Source: Pachyseris speciosa (lineage: Eukaryota > Cnidaria > Anthozoa > Scleractinia > Pachyseridae). From it: a stretch of 64,000 nucleotides of DNA. Below, piece by piece: positions 30,415 through 38,809 of this stretch. A program made the translations under genes and the position numbers. Under the pieces are notes generated by a model. That model did no database searches. It saw only the letters and a program-made list of their open reading frames with translations, and had not been told where the DNA came from. Where the stretch lies: assembly GCA_016490735.1 (NCBI GenBank), contig JAEMWC010001112.1, positions 143,501-207,500 of the forward strand. The letters are read 5' to 3'. Numbering within the stretch: position 1 is the stretch's first letter; each line of letters begins with the position of its first letter.

Positions 30415-30428
30415 TTTGTTAATTCATA
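30415..30428 (+). other. Target-site duplication of retrozyme, left
   Basis: TTTGTTAATTCATA is repeated exactly at 31502-31515, flanking the hammerhead array. Fourteen bases is the same length as the duplications of the SINE pair and the L1 in this window. Confidence 0.9.
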
Positions 30429-30545
30429 AAAACGTAAAAACGTAAAAACGTAAAATCGAGGTATATGTGAGGTATATCCTTGTCACTCCAGCCACATCCC
30501 ACAAGCTTTACGTTTTTACTGCTTGTTTTATGGATGTGTGGGTAC

Positions 30546-30630
30546 TTGAGCCTGAGCATTAGCTATGCCATGCTGATGAGGCCTAACAAGGCCGAAACAG
30601 CTGTCCATGGCTGCTAATGCTTGGGCTCAA
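30546..30630 (+). ncRNA. Type I hammerhead ribozyme, unit 1
   Basis: The core is CTGATGA (30573), stem II GGCC-TAACAA-GGCC, GAAA, short helix III (ACAG/CTGT) and cleavage triplet GTC with the predicted cut after 30605. Helix I is long: GCCATG/CATGGC, GCATTAGC/GCTAATGC and TTGAGCC/GGGCTCAA, separated by small internal loops. All catalytic-core bases match the consensus. Confidence 0.9.
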
Positions 30631-30800
30631 TCTTTGCTTTGGTAGATTTAAGGGTAATGCCCGCTACCATGTGGCCTTAGTGCCTTTAGAGTGGCTTCAG
30701 CTTACCAAATCACATTAATTTGTTAGGTATATCCTTGTCACACCAGCCACATCCCACAAGCTTTACGTTTTTACTGCTTGTTTTATGGATATGTGGGTAC

Positions 30801-30885
30801 TTGAGCCTGAGCATTAGCTATGCCATGCTGATGAGGCCTAACAAGGCCGAAACAGCTGTCCATGGCTGCTAATGCTTGGGCTCAA
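30801..30885 (+). ncRNA. Type I hammerhead ribozyme, unit 2
   Basis: Same core and helices as unit 1 with an intact four-pair stem II. The predicted cut is after 30860, so cleavage at units 1 and 2 would release a 255-nt monomer. Confidence 0.9.
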
Positions 30886-31056
30886 TCTTTGCTTTGGTAG
30901 ATTTAAGGGGTAATGCCCGCTACCATGTGGCCTTAGTGCCTTTAGAGTGGCTTCAGCTTACCAAATCACATTAATTTGTGAGGTATATCCTTGTCACTCC
31001 AGCCACATCCCACAAGCTTTACGTTTTTACTGCTTGTTTTATGGATATGTGGGTAC

Positions 31057-31141
31057 TTGAGCCTGAGCATTAGCTATGCCATGCTGATGAGGCCTAACAA
31101 GACCGAAACAGCTGTCCATGGCTGCTAATGCTTGGGCTCAA
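31057..31141 (+). ncRNA. Type I hammerhead ribozyme, unit 3 (stem II mismatch)
   Basis: The core is intact but stem II reads GGCC-TAACAA-GACC, leaving one C-A mismatch. The predicted cut is after 31116. Activity is probably lower but not excluded. Confidence 0.85.
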
Positions 31142-31312
31142 TCTTTGCTTTGGTAGATTTAAGGGGTAATGCCCGCTACCATGTGGCCTTAGTGCCTTTA
31201 GAGTGGCTTCAGCTTACCAAATCACATTAATTTGTGAGGTATATCCTTGTGACTCCAGCCACATCCCACAAGCTTTACGTTTTTACTGCTTGTTTTATGG
31301 ATATGTGGGTAC

Positions 31313-31397
31313 TTGAGCCTGAGCATTAGCTATGCCATGCTGATGAGGCCTAACAAGACCGAAACAGCTGTCCATGGCTGCTAATGCTTGGGCTCAA
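31313..31397 (+). ncRNA. Type I hammerhead ribozyme, unit 4 (stem II mismatch)
   Basis: It shares the GACC variant of stem II with unit 3. The predicted cut is after 31372. The shared variant suggests that units 3 and 4 are more closely related to each other than to units 1 and 2. Confidence 0.85.
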
Positions 31398-31501
31398 TCT
31401 TTGCTTTGGTAGATTTAAGGGGTAATGCCCGCTACCATGTGGCCTTAGTGCCTTTAGAGTGGCTTCAGCTTACCAAATCACATTAATTTGTGAGGTATAT
31501 C

Positions 31502-32085
31502 TTTGTTAATTCATATACTTCTTCTTTATTTTTATCTCTCAATTTTTTGCTACTTGATAGGGATCCTTTTTTACCTCCAAGTTCTTTGGTTAATTTACCA
31601 ATTTTTGCAACATAGTCATCAATATTTATTGTTCCATCCATTTGCATATCTAAAACTTTTGATGGGGGTGTTAATTTGTATTTCATTAATGTTTCAATCT
31701 CATCTTGTGTGAAACCCTTGTCAAGATTTGACTTGTAAGTTGATTTTGTTTCAGACATCATTTCTGGTTTGTAATCAATTGGTAATTTTGTTGTTTCTGT
31801 AGGTTTTGATTCAGGCAGTGCACTCAAAAGCATGAGATCTTCAAAACCGGATGTCAAGGCTTTTTGATTCTTTTTCAACTGTTCAATGACTTCATCCTGT
31901 TTTTTGTCAACACTTTCTTTCACACTCTTCTGAACATCAATTGAAGGTTTCAATAATTGTGATGTTGTATCATATGCATCCTGTTTTCTGTTCTCATAAG
32001 TCTTGATGACCTCACGAACTTCTCTAGTCCTATTTTCAGCTTCAATTCCACTTTGAAGAAGCCTTTTCATACGCTCTATATCCAT
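31502..32085 (-). pseudogene. Coiled-coil virion protein, N-terminal part
   Basis: The frame starts MDIERMKRLLQSGIEAENRT and is strongly helical and charged (VKESVDKKQDEVIEQLKKNQ), with a middle block QDEIETLMKYKLTPPSKVLD. It runs into retrozyme DNA after EEVYELTK. The protein had about 292 residues before interruption. Its place between the penton and ATPase genes suggests a minor virion or scaffold protein; Polintons are known to carry coiled-coil proteins of unproven function (PC1/PC2 types). A TCTA-like variant (TCCA) lies upstream. Confidence 0.75.
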
Positions 32086-32109
32086 ACAAGTACATTGGAT
32101 AAAATCTAA

Positions 32110-32113
32110 TCTA
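32110..32113 (+). promoter_or_regulatory. TCTA motif upstream of ATPase gene
   Basis: AATCTAATCTAAAC holds two TCTA copies; the second is 12 nt before the ATG at 32126. Confidence 0.65.
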
Positions 32114-32125
32114 AACTATTTACAT

Positions 32126-32767
32126 ATGGAAATTCCAAATTACGACATTTTTCAGAATTCAAATAAGTCTTTCAGACAGTTGTATCCATATATGCCAAAA
32201 GATACATTCAGAATGTTATTGGCTGGTAATTCTGGATCCGGAAAGACAACATTATTCATGCATTTGATTATGGAACCGTTGGTCTATTATGATCAGATAC
32301 ATCTGTACGCCAAAAACTTGGATCAAGATAAATATCAACATTTGCGGCAAGTGATGGATGAAATAAGCAAACAAGTTGGCTACCCCGTTTTAATTTGCAG
32401 TCAAGATGAGATTTTACCTGTTCAACAAATTCAAGACACTGATTTGCAGCGACTGATTGTGTTTGATGATTTCGTGACGGATAAAAAACAAGATCAAATA
32501 ATCAGCTATTTCATTCAAGGTCGTCATAAAAATTGCTCAGTGTTATATCTGACTCAGTCATTCTATGGATGCCCAAAATCTGTCAGACTCAATTGTAGCC
32601 ATTTCTGCCTTTATGATTTTCCATCCACAAGAGAGAGAAACATTATCTCCCAAGAACTTGGCATCGACAAGCAAAAGTATATTGAAGCAACCAAAAAACC
32701 ATATTCCTTCTGTTATGTTGACAAGCCAATGAAAATAGTTAAGAGAAACTTTTATGGTGTTATCTAA
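32126..32767 (+). CDS. Genome-packaging ATPase, FtsK/HerA (A32-like)
   Basis: The intact 213-residue protein has Walker A GNSGSGKTTLF, Walker B RLIVFDDF and the YLTQSFYGCPKSVR sensor segment typical of A32-type ATPases. These motors drive viral DNA into preformed capsids. It starts 40 bp from the divergent coiled-coil gene, with TCTA exactly 12 nt before the ATG. It leads the rightward operon-like block of fibre genes. Confidence 0.93.
   Translation: MEIPNYDIFQNSNKSFRQLYPYMPKDTFRMLLAGNSGSGKTTLFMHLIMEPLVYYDQIHLYAKNLDQDKYQHLRQVMDEISKQVGYPVLICSQDEILPVQQIQDTDLQRLIVFDDFVTDKKQDQIISYFIQGRHKNCSVLYLTQSFYGCPKSVRLNCSHFCLYDFPSTRERNIISQELGIDKQKYIEATKKPYSFCYVDKPMKIVKRNFYGVI
32763..32766 (+). promoter_or_regulatory. 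TCTA motif upstream of collagen-like fibre gene
   Basis: TATCTAATCTATTATTAT precedes the ATG at 32779; the gap from the first TCTA is 12 nt. It overlaps the ATPase stop. Confidence 0.65.
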
Positions 32768-32778
32768 TCTATTATTAT

Positions 32779-35700
32779 ATGGGTGTTTTTAATTCTCCAT
32801 TAAATCAAGATGATACGAAAACTGGTGAGAGAGGCCCAGTTGGTCCAATTGGTCCAGCAGGTCCAAAAGGTGATAGAGGTCTAACTGGTCCAAAAGGTGA
32901 TAAAGGTGATAGAGGTCCATTTGGTCCAAAAGGTGATAAAGGTGATATAGGTCCAGTTGGTCCAAAAGGTGATGAAGGTGAAAGAGGTCCAGTTGGTTTT
33001 AAAGGTGATAAAGGTGATAAAGGCGATATAGGTCCAATTGGTCCTAAAGGTGATAAAGGTGAGAGAGGTCTAACTGGTCCAAAAGGTGATAAAGGTGAGA
33101 GAGGTCCAGTTGGTGATGGAAGTGGATTAAAATTAACACAAGATGGGAATTATGATATCGAAAACAAAAAATTGACTAATGTAGCAGCACCAACAGAAAA
33201 TTCCGATAGTACAAACAAATTGTATGTTGATGATATGGTTTTTTCTGCTTCTGGGCTTCAAATAAATCCATTTGCCTTTTTGTTAAAAGACATATCCAAG
33301 TCTTCTGCATTACAAGGTGTGGAAAACCTTCAAATTGAGAACTATGATAGATCACCATATCATATAAATAAATCATCATTGTCTTTTTTTATTAAACGAA
33401 GTGGTAGATTCACATCCAAAATTCGTTTCGATGTATCATCACTTGATGTTGGCCAATACACTTTTATTGCTGAGTTTTTCTCACCTGGAAATCCAGTCAA
33501 TGCTTCTATTGATTTAGATTTTCCAACAATTAATATGCGTGAAGAGGGACCACCAATTCAAAAAACATTCCCCAGAACTCAAAATGTTGATGGATACTTG
33601 AAAATATTATTTAAGATAGAAAAAAGAGTGAGTGGTCAGGCTCTTATGATAATTACTTTAAAAGGTACATCTCCAACATCTAATACAAAAACACATCTAA
33701 TTGTATATGGAGCAAATAATTATCATTCAAATCTAAACTACTTTGTCCATGACCCAGCTTATGAAATTGAAAACGGCAATGTTGCGTTTGGTGGTAATAT
33801 TGAAAAAATAATCAACTTACAAGATAACCCCTCAAACCCACAAGACGCTGTGAACAAATCTTACGTTGACACACAAATTGCCAATTTTGACAAATCGGAC
33901 TTAGTTTAAAAAGATGGAACTGTTGCAATGACTGGAGATTTGGACATGGGACGGAATATTGTCAAAAACATGAAATATCCCGTTGATATATTAGACGCCA
34001 CAAACAAAAGCTATGTTGACTCTCAAATTGCAAGCTGTCTAAAACGGGATGGAACCGACCCGGCAGAGGGCAATCTGAACATGGCTGGATATGCAATTGA
34101 AGATCTGACAGATGTTGATAATAGTACACCAGCTGAAAATGTAGTTAATAAAAAATATGTGGACCAGAGGTTGCAAACCAAACTTGATGCAATCGCACAG
34201 AGAAACTTGAGCATGAACAATAATGCCATTACTGATCTTGCTCCACCAGTCAACGCAGACGATGCGGCGACAAAAAGATATACTGACGAATATTTTCTCC
34301 GACGAGACGGTTCGACTGCGATGTATGGAAATTTGTCATTGAGTGGAAATAAAGTGACGAATTTAGCGGACGTGGTGAATGAAACTGATGCAGTGAACTT
34401 TAGAGTTTTAAATCGAGCTTCACAAACCATCAGAGCAAACACTTTATTATTGAATGGAACAAACGCGATGACGGCGGATATGAAACTTGGAGGGCATAAA
34501 ATCATTAACTTAAAAGAAGGAACAAATAAAACCGATGCCGTAAATTTAGATCAATTAGAAAAAAGTCATATTTCATCTGCTTCTCATCCAAAGAATGCTT
34601 TCAAATATTTGATGAATGATATCGATGAAGTTAGTACCGAATATGGCTTGAAAGTTAACGGATATATTAATTTACCTCGTTCACCACATATGATTTCAAA
34701 AAAGGTCATTGATGTAGACTTGAATAAAGAAGCTAATCATATTCTTAGAGCTAGAATTGGATTTAATATGTATACAATAAAAGATGGAAAATACACTTTC
34801 ATTCTTGAATGGCTATTTCCTGATTATGAAGGAATGAATCTTAGTAGTGTAACATTCAGTGCAACTGGTGGAATTACAATTCATAGAACTGTAGGGAGAA
34901 AATTTGACAACAGAAATGAAGATCATTCGAGATATTTATTATGGATTGAAAAACCTTCAGTAAGTTCACCACCTGAATATTTGTAATGTACAATACATAT
35001 TAACGCTAACCCAACTTATCCAAATAAGTACAAAGTTCATTGTGTTGCATATGGTATTGATTTTGAAGCTGTAGACGTTCCATCAAGTGTTTACGACTTC
35101 ACAGAAGCTTATAAAATCGTGAATGAAAAAATACAATTACAAACTGATATAGATTTGAATGGACATGTTTTGATTAATAATTCATCAAACTTATTTGACG
35201 GTCAAAATGGTGAATTGACAATGCTAAATAATATTAATATGAACAGCTTTCTTATAAGTGAGGCTAAACTTGGTGGTGATTTAAATCTGAATGGCTATAG
35301 AATTCATAACGGTGGTTTAAATCTCTTTCGTTCAAGCGTTACAGGTGTGATTATGGAAACAGCTTTCGATTTGGGTGGATTTGCTCTTTACAGGCCGAAA
35401 TTAGGAGGTGATCTAAATTTGAATGGGAATAATATAATTGGTTAAATACAATATTTAAACTGCTTTGTTGAAGCCAGTCAAGGACATAATAAAAATACTT
35501 TAAAGCCTGTATTGATAAATGGCTCTGAATATTTAGTTATTCATAACAATAACTTTTATATTAAGAAAATGCATATTATACAAGGAACAAAACCCGGAAT
35601 GTTCTACTTCAAGAAAAAGAATGAAGGCGCTGGATTATTACCACTTCCAGCAACTTTTTTCGAATATAGAATTCCTTCTATGAGTAGAAACATAAGAACA

Positions 35701-35808
35701 GTTACAGTCAATAAATCATTATCGAGAGGCTATTTTATAATTGACTATTCACATCCTAATACAGGTGCTTTCGATACAACATTCACACTTGAAGTGATTA
35801 TGAATTAA
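32779..35808 (+). pseudogene. Collagen-like fibre protein with three in-frame stops
   Basis: One reading frame of 1,010 codons runs from MGVFNSPLNQ to LEVIMN but carries TAA at 33907-33909, 34984-34986 and 35443-35445. Residues 19-114 are collagen-like G-x-y repeats (GPKGDKGDRGPFGPKGDKGD). Repeats of the form KLTNV..DATNKSYVDSQI, as in phage and adenovirus-like fibres, fill the centre. Two related globular domains (about 34.6-34.98 and 35.5-35.8 kb) have strands such as GKYTFILEWLFPDYEG. Expected role: a vertex fibre for host attachment. TCTA is 12 nt upstream. Only point changes, no indels, disrupt it. Confidence 0.85.
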
Positions 35809-35812
35809 TCTA
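35809..35812 (+). promoter_or_regulatory. TCTA motif upstream of second fibre gene
   Basis: AATCTAAATTAATATTAT precedes the ATG at 35825 with a 12-nt gap, directly after the stop of the first fibre frame. Confidence 0.65.
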
Positions 35813-35824
35813 AATTAATATTAT

Positions 35825-36787
35825 ATGGGTGTATTCAACCACACAATAGAACATATAAATGTGAAAAGTAAAGATGGAACTGGATTTAAATTAACAAACG
35901 ATGGGAACTATGATCTTGAAAACAAACGTTTGACAAATGTAAAACCCGGCGATGATGTTAATCATGTCGTTATTAAATCACAAGTTTCTGATATTGTCAG
36001 AGATAGTTTTTTAGATTTATGGGTTTCTGAATATATTAGATTATACTCAAAATGTGTTTATCAAATCGACAGAGCGAATAATAATTTTGTAGATATGAAT
36101 GCAGACAGAAAAGTTGAAACATTATATGATCTCTCAAATGAAGAAAATAATGCAACTCAATCAACTTTAAATTTAAGACCCACTGTTTGTACCAAGGCTG
36201 AGAAACATAATGGACGTTATTTTTTAAAGTTTAATGGATCACAGAGAATGATAAGTCAAATTAATTTAAATAATAATGCTGTTAATATTTTCATTGTTTA
36301 TAAATTAAATTCAAATACAGGTGGAAATCCATGGAAAAATGGGCTTTTTGGTCATGACGATGGAGGTTATGATAAGTTTGTCAGCTATATCAATGGTTCA
36401 AATTTAGCTATAAGTGGTGTTGATCAATCAAATTGTGTATATTTTGGTCCAGCAGCATCTATACAAAATTTCACAAAATTAGCAGATTATTCCGTAAATG
36501 ATTTAGGTCAAATTAATGTTTGGCATTGTTTATCTGTTCATTGGGATAATTTATCTTCTCCAAATACAGAAAAAAGTAAAATCTATTGGAACAAAAAACA
36601 TATAGGAAGTTTTACATCTGCTAATAGAACCGGTAGTCAACAAATGACTTTTGGTGATTTAAATCCAAATTCCATCGCACCTTTAGGCGGTTGTATTAGT
36701 TTTTTCTGTGTATACTTAGATTCTATATTAGATGAAAAAACAATTTTGGATCATCATCAAATTTTAATGCAACGATATAATATATGA
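35825..36787 (+). CDS. Second fibre protein with lectin-like head
   Basis: The intact 320-residue protein shares the MGVFN start and the GFKLTNDGNYDLENKRLTNV stalk module with the collagen-like fibre, so both probably dock to the same capsid site. The rest (LYDLSNEENNATQSTLNLRP; FLKFNGSQRMISQINLN; IYWNKKHIGSFTSANRTGSQ) looks like a LamG/concanavalin-type beta-sandwich. A receptor-binding role is inferred. TCTA is 12 nt before the ATG. Its TGA stop overlaps the next ATG (ATGA). Confidence 0.75.
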   Translation: MGVFNHTIEHINVKSKDGTGFKLTNDGNYDLENKRLTNVKPGDDVNHVVIKSQVSDIVRDSFLDLWVSEYIRLYSKCVYQIDRANNNFVDMNADRKVETLYDLSNEENNATQSTLNLRPTVCTKAEKHNGRYFLKFNGSQRMISQINLNNNAVNIFIVYKLNSNTGGNPWKNGLFGHDDGGYDKFVSYINGSNLAISGVDQSNCVYFGPAASIQNFTKLADYSVNDLGQINVWHCLSVHWDNLSSPNTEKSKIYWNKKHIGSFTSANRTGSQQMTFGDLNPNSIAPLGGCISFFCVYLDSILDEKTILDHHQILMQRYNI

Positions 36788-37206
36788 TAGAAGACATAAT
36801 TAAATACGTTAGCTATCTTTTTAATAAAACCAAACAACAACACAACAGCGTTGATGATGCCATGCTAAAGTCATGCCTAGTATACCAATTTTTGTATTTC
36901 AAGCATTTCAAAAGAATACTTCCAATTAACAACATTTTATACATTCATAATGATATAGGACTTATTGGTCCAGGAAATGGTTGCATTACACGATTTTTTG
37001 AAAGAACACTTGGTTGGATTCATGTATTACACTCACATAGCATACTTCATGATGCGTATGGAAGATTTTATAACCGTTATTCGTTAGACAGAGGATATAC
37101 ATATGTCATACCCAAGAACCTTACACCAATATGGATGAAAAGATCTCCATTATGTGGCCAGATTTCCGGTTTAATATATTGCATATCCAAGAGAATTATT
37201 GTATAA
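36784..37206 (+). CDS. Unknown protein with PLA2-like GPGN and HDxY motifs
   Basis: The 140-residue ORF contains GLIGPGNGC and, 29 residues on, SILHDAYGRFYNRY. G-P-G-N and H-D-x-Y are the calcium loop and catalytic signatures of parvovirus-type PLA2, so a second divergent lipase is possible, though cysteine pairing and spacing are unusual. It is translationally coupled to the fibre gene through ATGA. It could instead be an unrelated accessory protein. Confidence 0.5.
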   Translation: MIEDIIKYVSYLFNKTKQQHNSVDDAMLKSCLVYQFLYFKHFKRILPINNILYIHNDIGLIGPGNGCITRFFERTLGWIHVLHSHSILHDAYGRFYNRYSLDRGYTYVIPKNLTPIWMKRSPLCGQISGLIYCISKRIIV

Positions 37207-37215
37207 AATATATGT

Positions 37216-37716
37216 ATGATAGAGCGACGAAAGAGCATATTCAACTGGAACCATATTTCAAATAAATTAACAGAAGACCAGATTGAAGAATTGAAATCAT
37301 ATTACCACACATATCACAAAAAGTGTTGGGCTTACAAACAGGCGGTAAAAAGGTTTAAAAAATGGAAATTAGTTGGTAACTCCATGTCTATTATATTTGC
37401 AACTGGAGGTCTAGCTACAAGCATATCAACTGGTGGTATCAGTTTGGTAGCCATCAGCACAGCAGCACTTTTGATACAAGGGTGGATGAAGCATAAAAAC
37501 CTCGATCTTAAAATCCAAAATTGTACATATGCTTATCAAAGCTATCAACATTTGCTGAACACCATAAAAGATATGATGAGAAGTGGTGATTTTGATACTT
37601 CCGTTATCTATAACACAATGAAGAATATTGATGATTATGTTGCAGATAACAGTCCAATAATAGACAAATTTTTGTTGAAATATGATAAAAAATTCACTCC
37701 TGAAGTATTGAAGTAA
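37216..37716 (+). CDS. Predicted two-helix membrane protein
   Basis: The 166-residue ORF has a basic, helical N-terminus (KLTEDQIEELKSYYHTYHKK) and a long hydrophobic hairpin around residues 53-85 (SIIFATGGLATSIST; GGISLVAISTAALLIQGW). A helical C-terminal half follows. The layout recalls SLATT-type two-helix membrane proteins, but no diagnostic motif is present. Role in the element unknown; a membrane-disrupting or host-interaction function is possible. The 3-prime end overlaps the convergent gene by about 20 bp. Confidence 0.55.
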   Translation: MIERRKSIFNWNHISNKLTEDQIEELKSYYHTYHKKCWAYKQAVKRFKKWKLVGNSMSIIFATGGLATSISTGGISLVAISTAALLIQGWMKHKNLDLKIQNCTYAYQSYQHLLNTIKDMMRSGDFDTSVIYNTMKNIDDYVADNSPIIDKFLLKYDKKFTPEVLK

Positions 37717-38147
37717 TTTTGTCTCCAATCAGTGATAGTATTTTTTGCCAATATTCTTCATACTCAACCAATGTTTTGTTGGATTTTGTAATAGTTATAT
37801 CCTCAGAAGGAATACCAAGCATTGAAAATATTTTCTTGAGAATAAATTTTGTACTAATCATCCTTTTACGATTATTATTCACTGAAGGAAGAACTGTGTC
37901 TATCTCTTTGAAGATTTTTGATATTTTTCCACTGTCTTTCAGAGACATTTGAAATCCATTCTTGCTACATATGCTATTTATCACAATTCAGACAAACATT
38001 CTCACCATTATCGTTGAACATTTTCTGATTACTGCAGCATGACACAACCACACTTTTTACAACTTTTGTCAATTGTTTTTCGCAAAAAGGACATTTCAAC
38101 TCACCAATTCTCTTTAATTCATTGTGAATTACTGAATTACAACTCAT
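37694..38147 (-). pseudogene. Zinc-finger protein, possibly VLTF3-like, frameshifted
   Basis: A first frame starts at 38147 with MSCNSVIHNELKRIGELK and carries CPFC, SCCS and CLNC pairs. It stops at a TAG near 37979. A second frame (to 37694) continues with a helical region, KRMISTKFILKKIFSMLG and SNKTLVEYEEYWQKILSLIG. Cysteine pairs followed by this type of helix resemble poxvirus-like late transcription factor VLTF3, which activates late promoters. The resemblance is by pattern only. It lies next to the right TIR. A frameshift near 37980 has probably disabled it. Confidence 0.45.
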
Positions 38148-38299
38148 TCTATATTATTATTTGAGATAATATTTTTATACCATATGACACAACATCCAGC
38201 GTTTTCCGAGAAAGACGAACTTGGTGGTTTTTCCGAGAAAGTCACGCATTTTAAAAATACGAGATCATTTATGATATCATCGGATGGAAATTAAAAATA

Positions 38300-38380
38300 T
38301 ATAGATTGCCAAAAATACGATATCATCGAATTGTATCATCTGATTTCAAATGTTCTGGTACCCCCAAGTACTATACTACT
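38300..38380 (-). repeat. Polinton right TIR, outer part
   Basis: Inverse of 17570-17650 with one mismatch in 81 bp, ending CTATACTACT. An additional block at about 38250-38299 repeats part of the TIR and is absent at the left end. Confidence 0.95.
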
Positions 38381-38386
38381 TCCGAT
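38381..38386 (+). other. Target-site duplication, right copy
   Basis: TCCGAT, identical to 17564-17569. Confidence 0.95.
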
Positions 38387-38743
38387 TCCTGCCAAGTTTC
38401 GTTTGGTGACTCAGAAATTCCCTCAAAGCACAAATTATTCCGCCTTGATCGATTTTCGAGGTCATCTAGCTTGTTTCCTAGGTCCTCGATTTGGACTTTG
38501 ACTTCCCTTACTCTGAGTTGAGCTTGTGTCAACTCTAAACTCGATGTCACACTTTGCACGTCTTTCATCAAGTTGTCAATTCTAGTGTTCACAGAATCCA
38601 TGTAAGCGCTAACAAACACTTTTAAAGTTGACTCTTGCTGCTTAGGCAATTCTTTCACCAGTTTAAGGGGCATTTGGACATCGTCTTCCTCAAAATTTCC
38701 ACGTTTTTGAATCAGAGGACGTCTTCGAGCGTGTTGCCGCCAT
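38387..38743 (-). pseudogene. CR1-like LINE, 5-prime part (ORF1-like start)
   Basis: From the ATG at 38743 (MAATRSKTSSDSK) the frame shifts near 38690 and continues through MPLKLVKELPKQQESTLKVF. A coiled coil (LTQAQLRVREVKVQIEDLGN) and the RRM start DDLENRSRRNNLCFEGI follow. It breaks at the Polinton junction in the same frame as the part at 17563, confirming that the Polinton entered an existing LINE copy. Confidence 0.85.
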
Positions 38744-38809
38744 GATTATGCAAATTCCCCATGATTATGCAAATTCGAATTTGTTTGCGTAAACAAGCGC
38801 TTTCTTTTT

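Larger units (their letters stand above)
30120..30428 (-). pseudogene. Coiled-coil virion protein, C-terminal part
   Basis: The frame reads DIKTLQKYRKRIHLIEEGSK, then RKRKRQYGAGVVYYNNIEDL and ends LNKIMMKYLM with TAA at 30120-30122. It is the tail of the gene that starts at 32085, separated from it by the retrozyme array at 30429-31501. A basic RKRKRQ string may bind DNA or act in nuclear import. Without the insertion and one duplicated target the total is 879 nt, a whole number of codons. Confidence 0.85.
30429..31501 (+). mobile_element. Metazoan retrozyme: four tandem hammerhead units
   Basis: This 1,073-bp insertion has four tandem units of 255-256 bp, each with a complete type I hammerhead ribozyme on the plus strand. 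Short leading (AAAAACGT)n sequence is at the left and a partial unit start (TGAGGTATATC) at the right. Tandem hammerhead units with target duplications are the genomic form of retrozymes, non-autonomous retroelements that spread through small circular RNAs. It interrupts a Polinton structural gene. No protein is encoded. Confidence 0.92.
17570..38380. mobile_element. Polinton/Maverick (adintovirus-like) element, end to end
   Basis: This 20,811-bp element has TIRs starting AG and ending CT, a 6-bp TSD, and genes for protein-primed PolB, rve integrase with chromodomain, adenain-like protease, packaging ATPase, major capsid and penton. Subtracting the two later insertions and their duplicated targets leaves about 18.9 kb, a normal Polinton size. 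Genes run leftward from 32.1 kb to 18.4 kb (except the HNH gene) and rightward from 32.1 to 37.7 kb. Several genes are broken, so it is a fossil or decaying copy of a virus-like transposon. Confidence 0.97.

Noticed and set aside
30429..31501. CRISPR array or simple satellite
   Set aside because: Units of 256 bp have no short repeat/spacer structure, the sequence is eukaryotic, and each unit has a full hammerhead core with a TSD around the whole.
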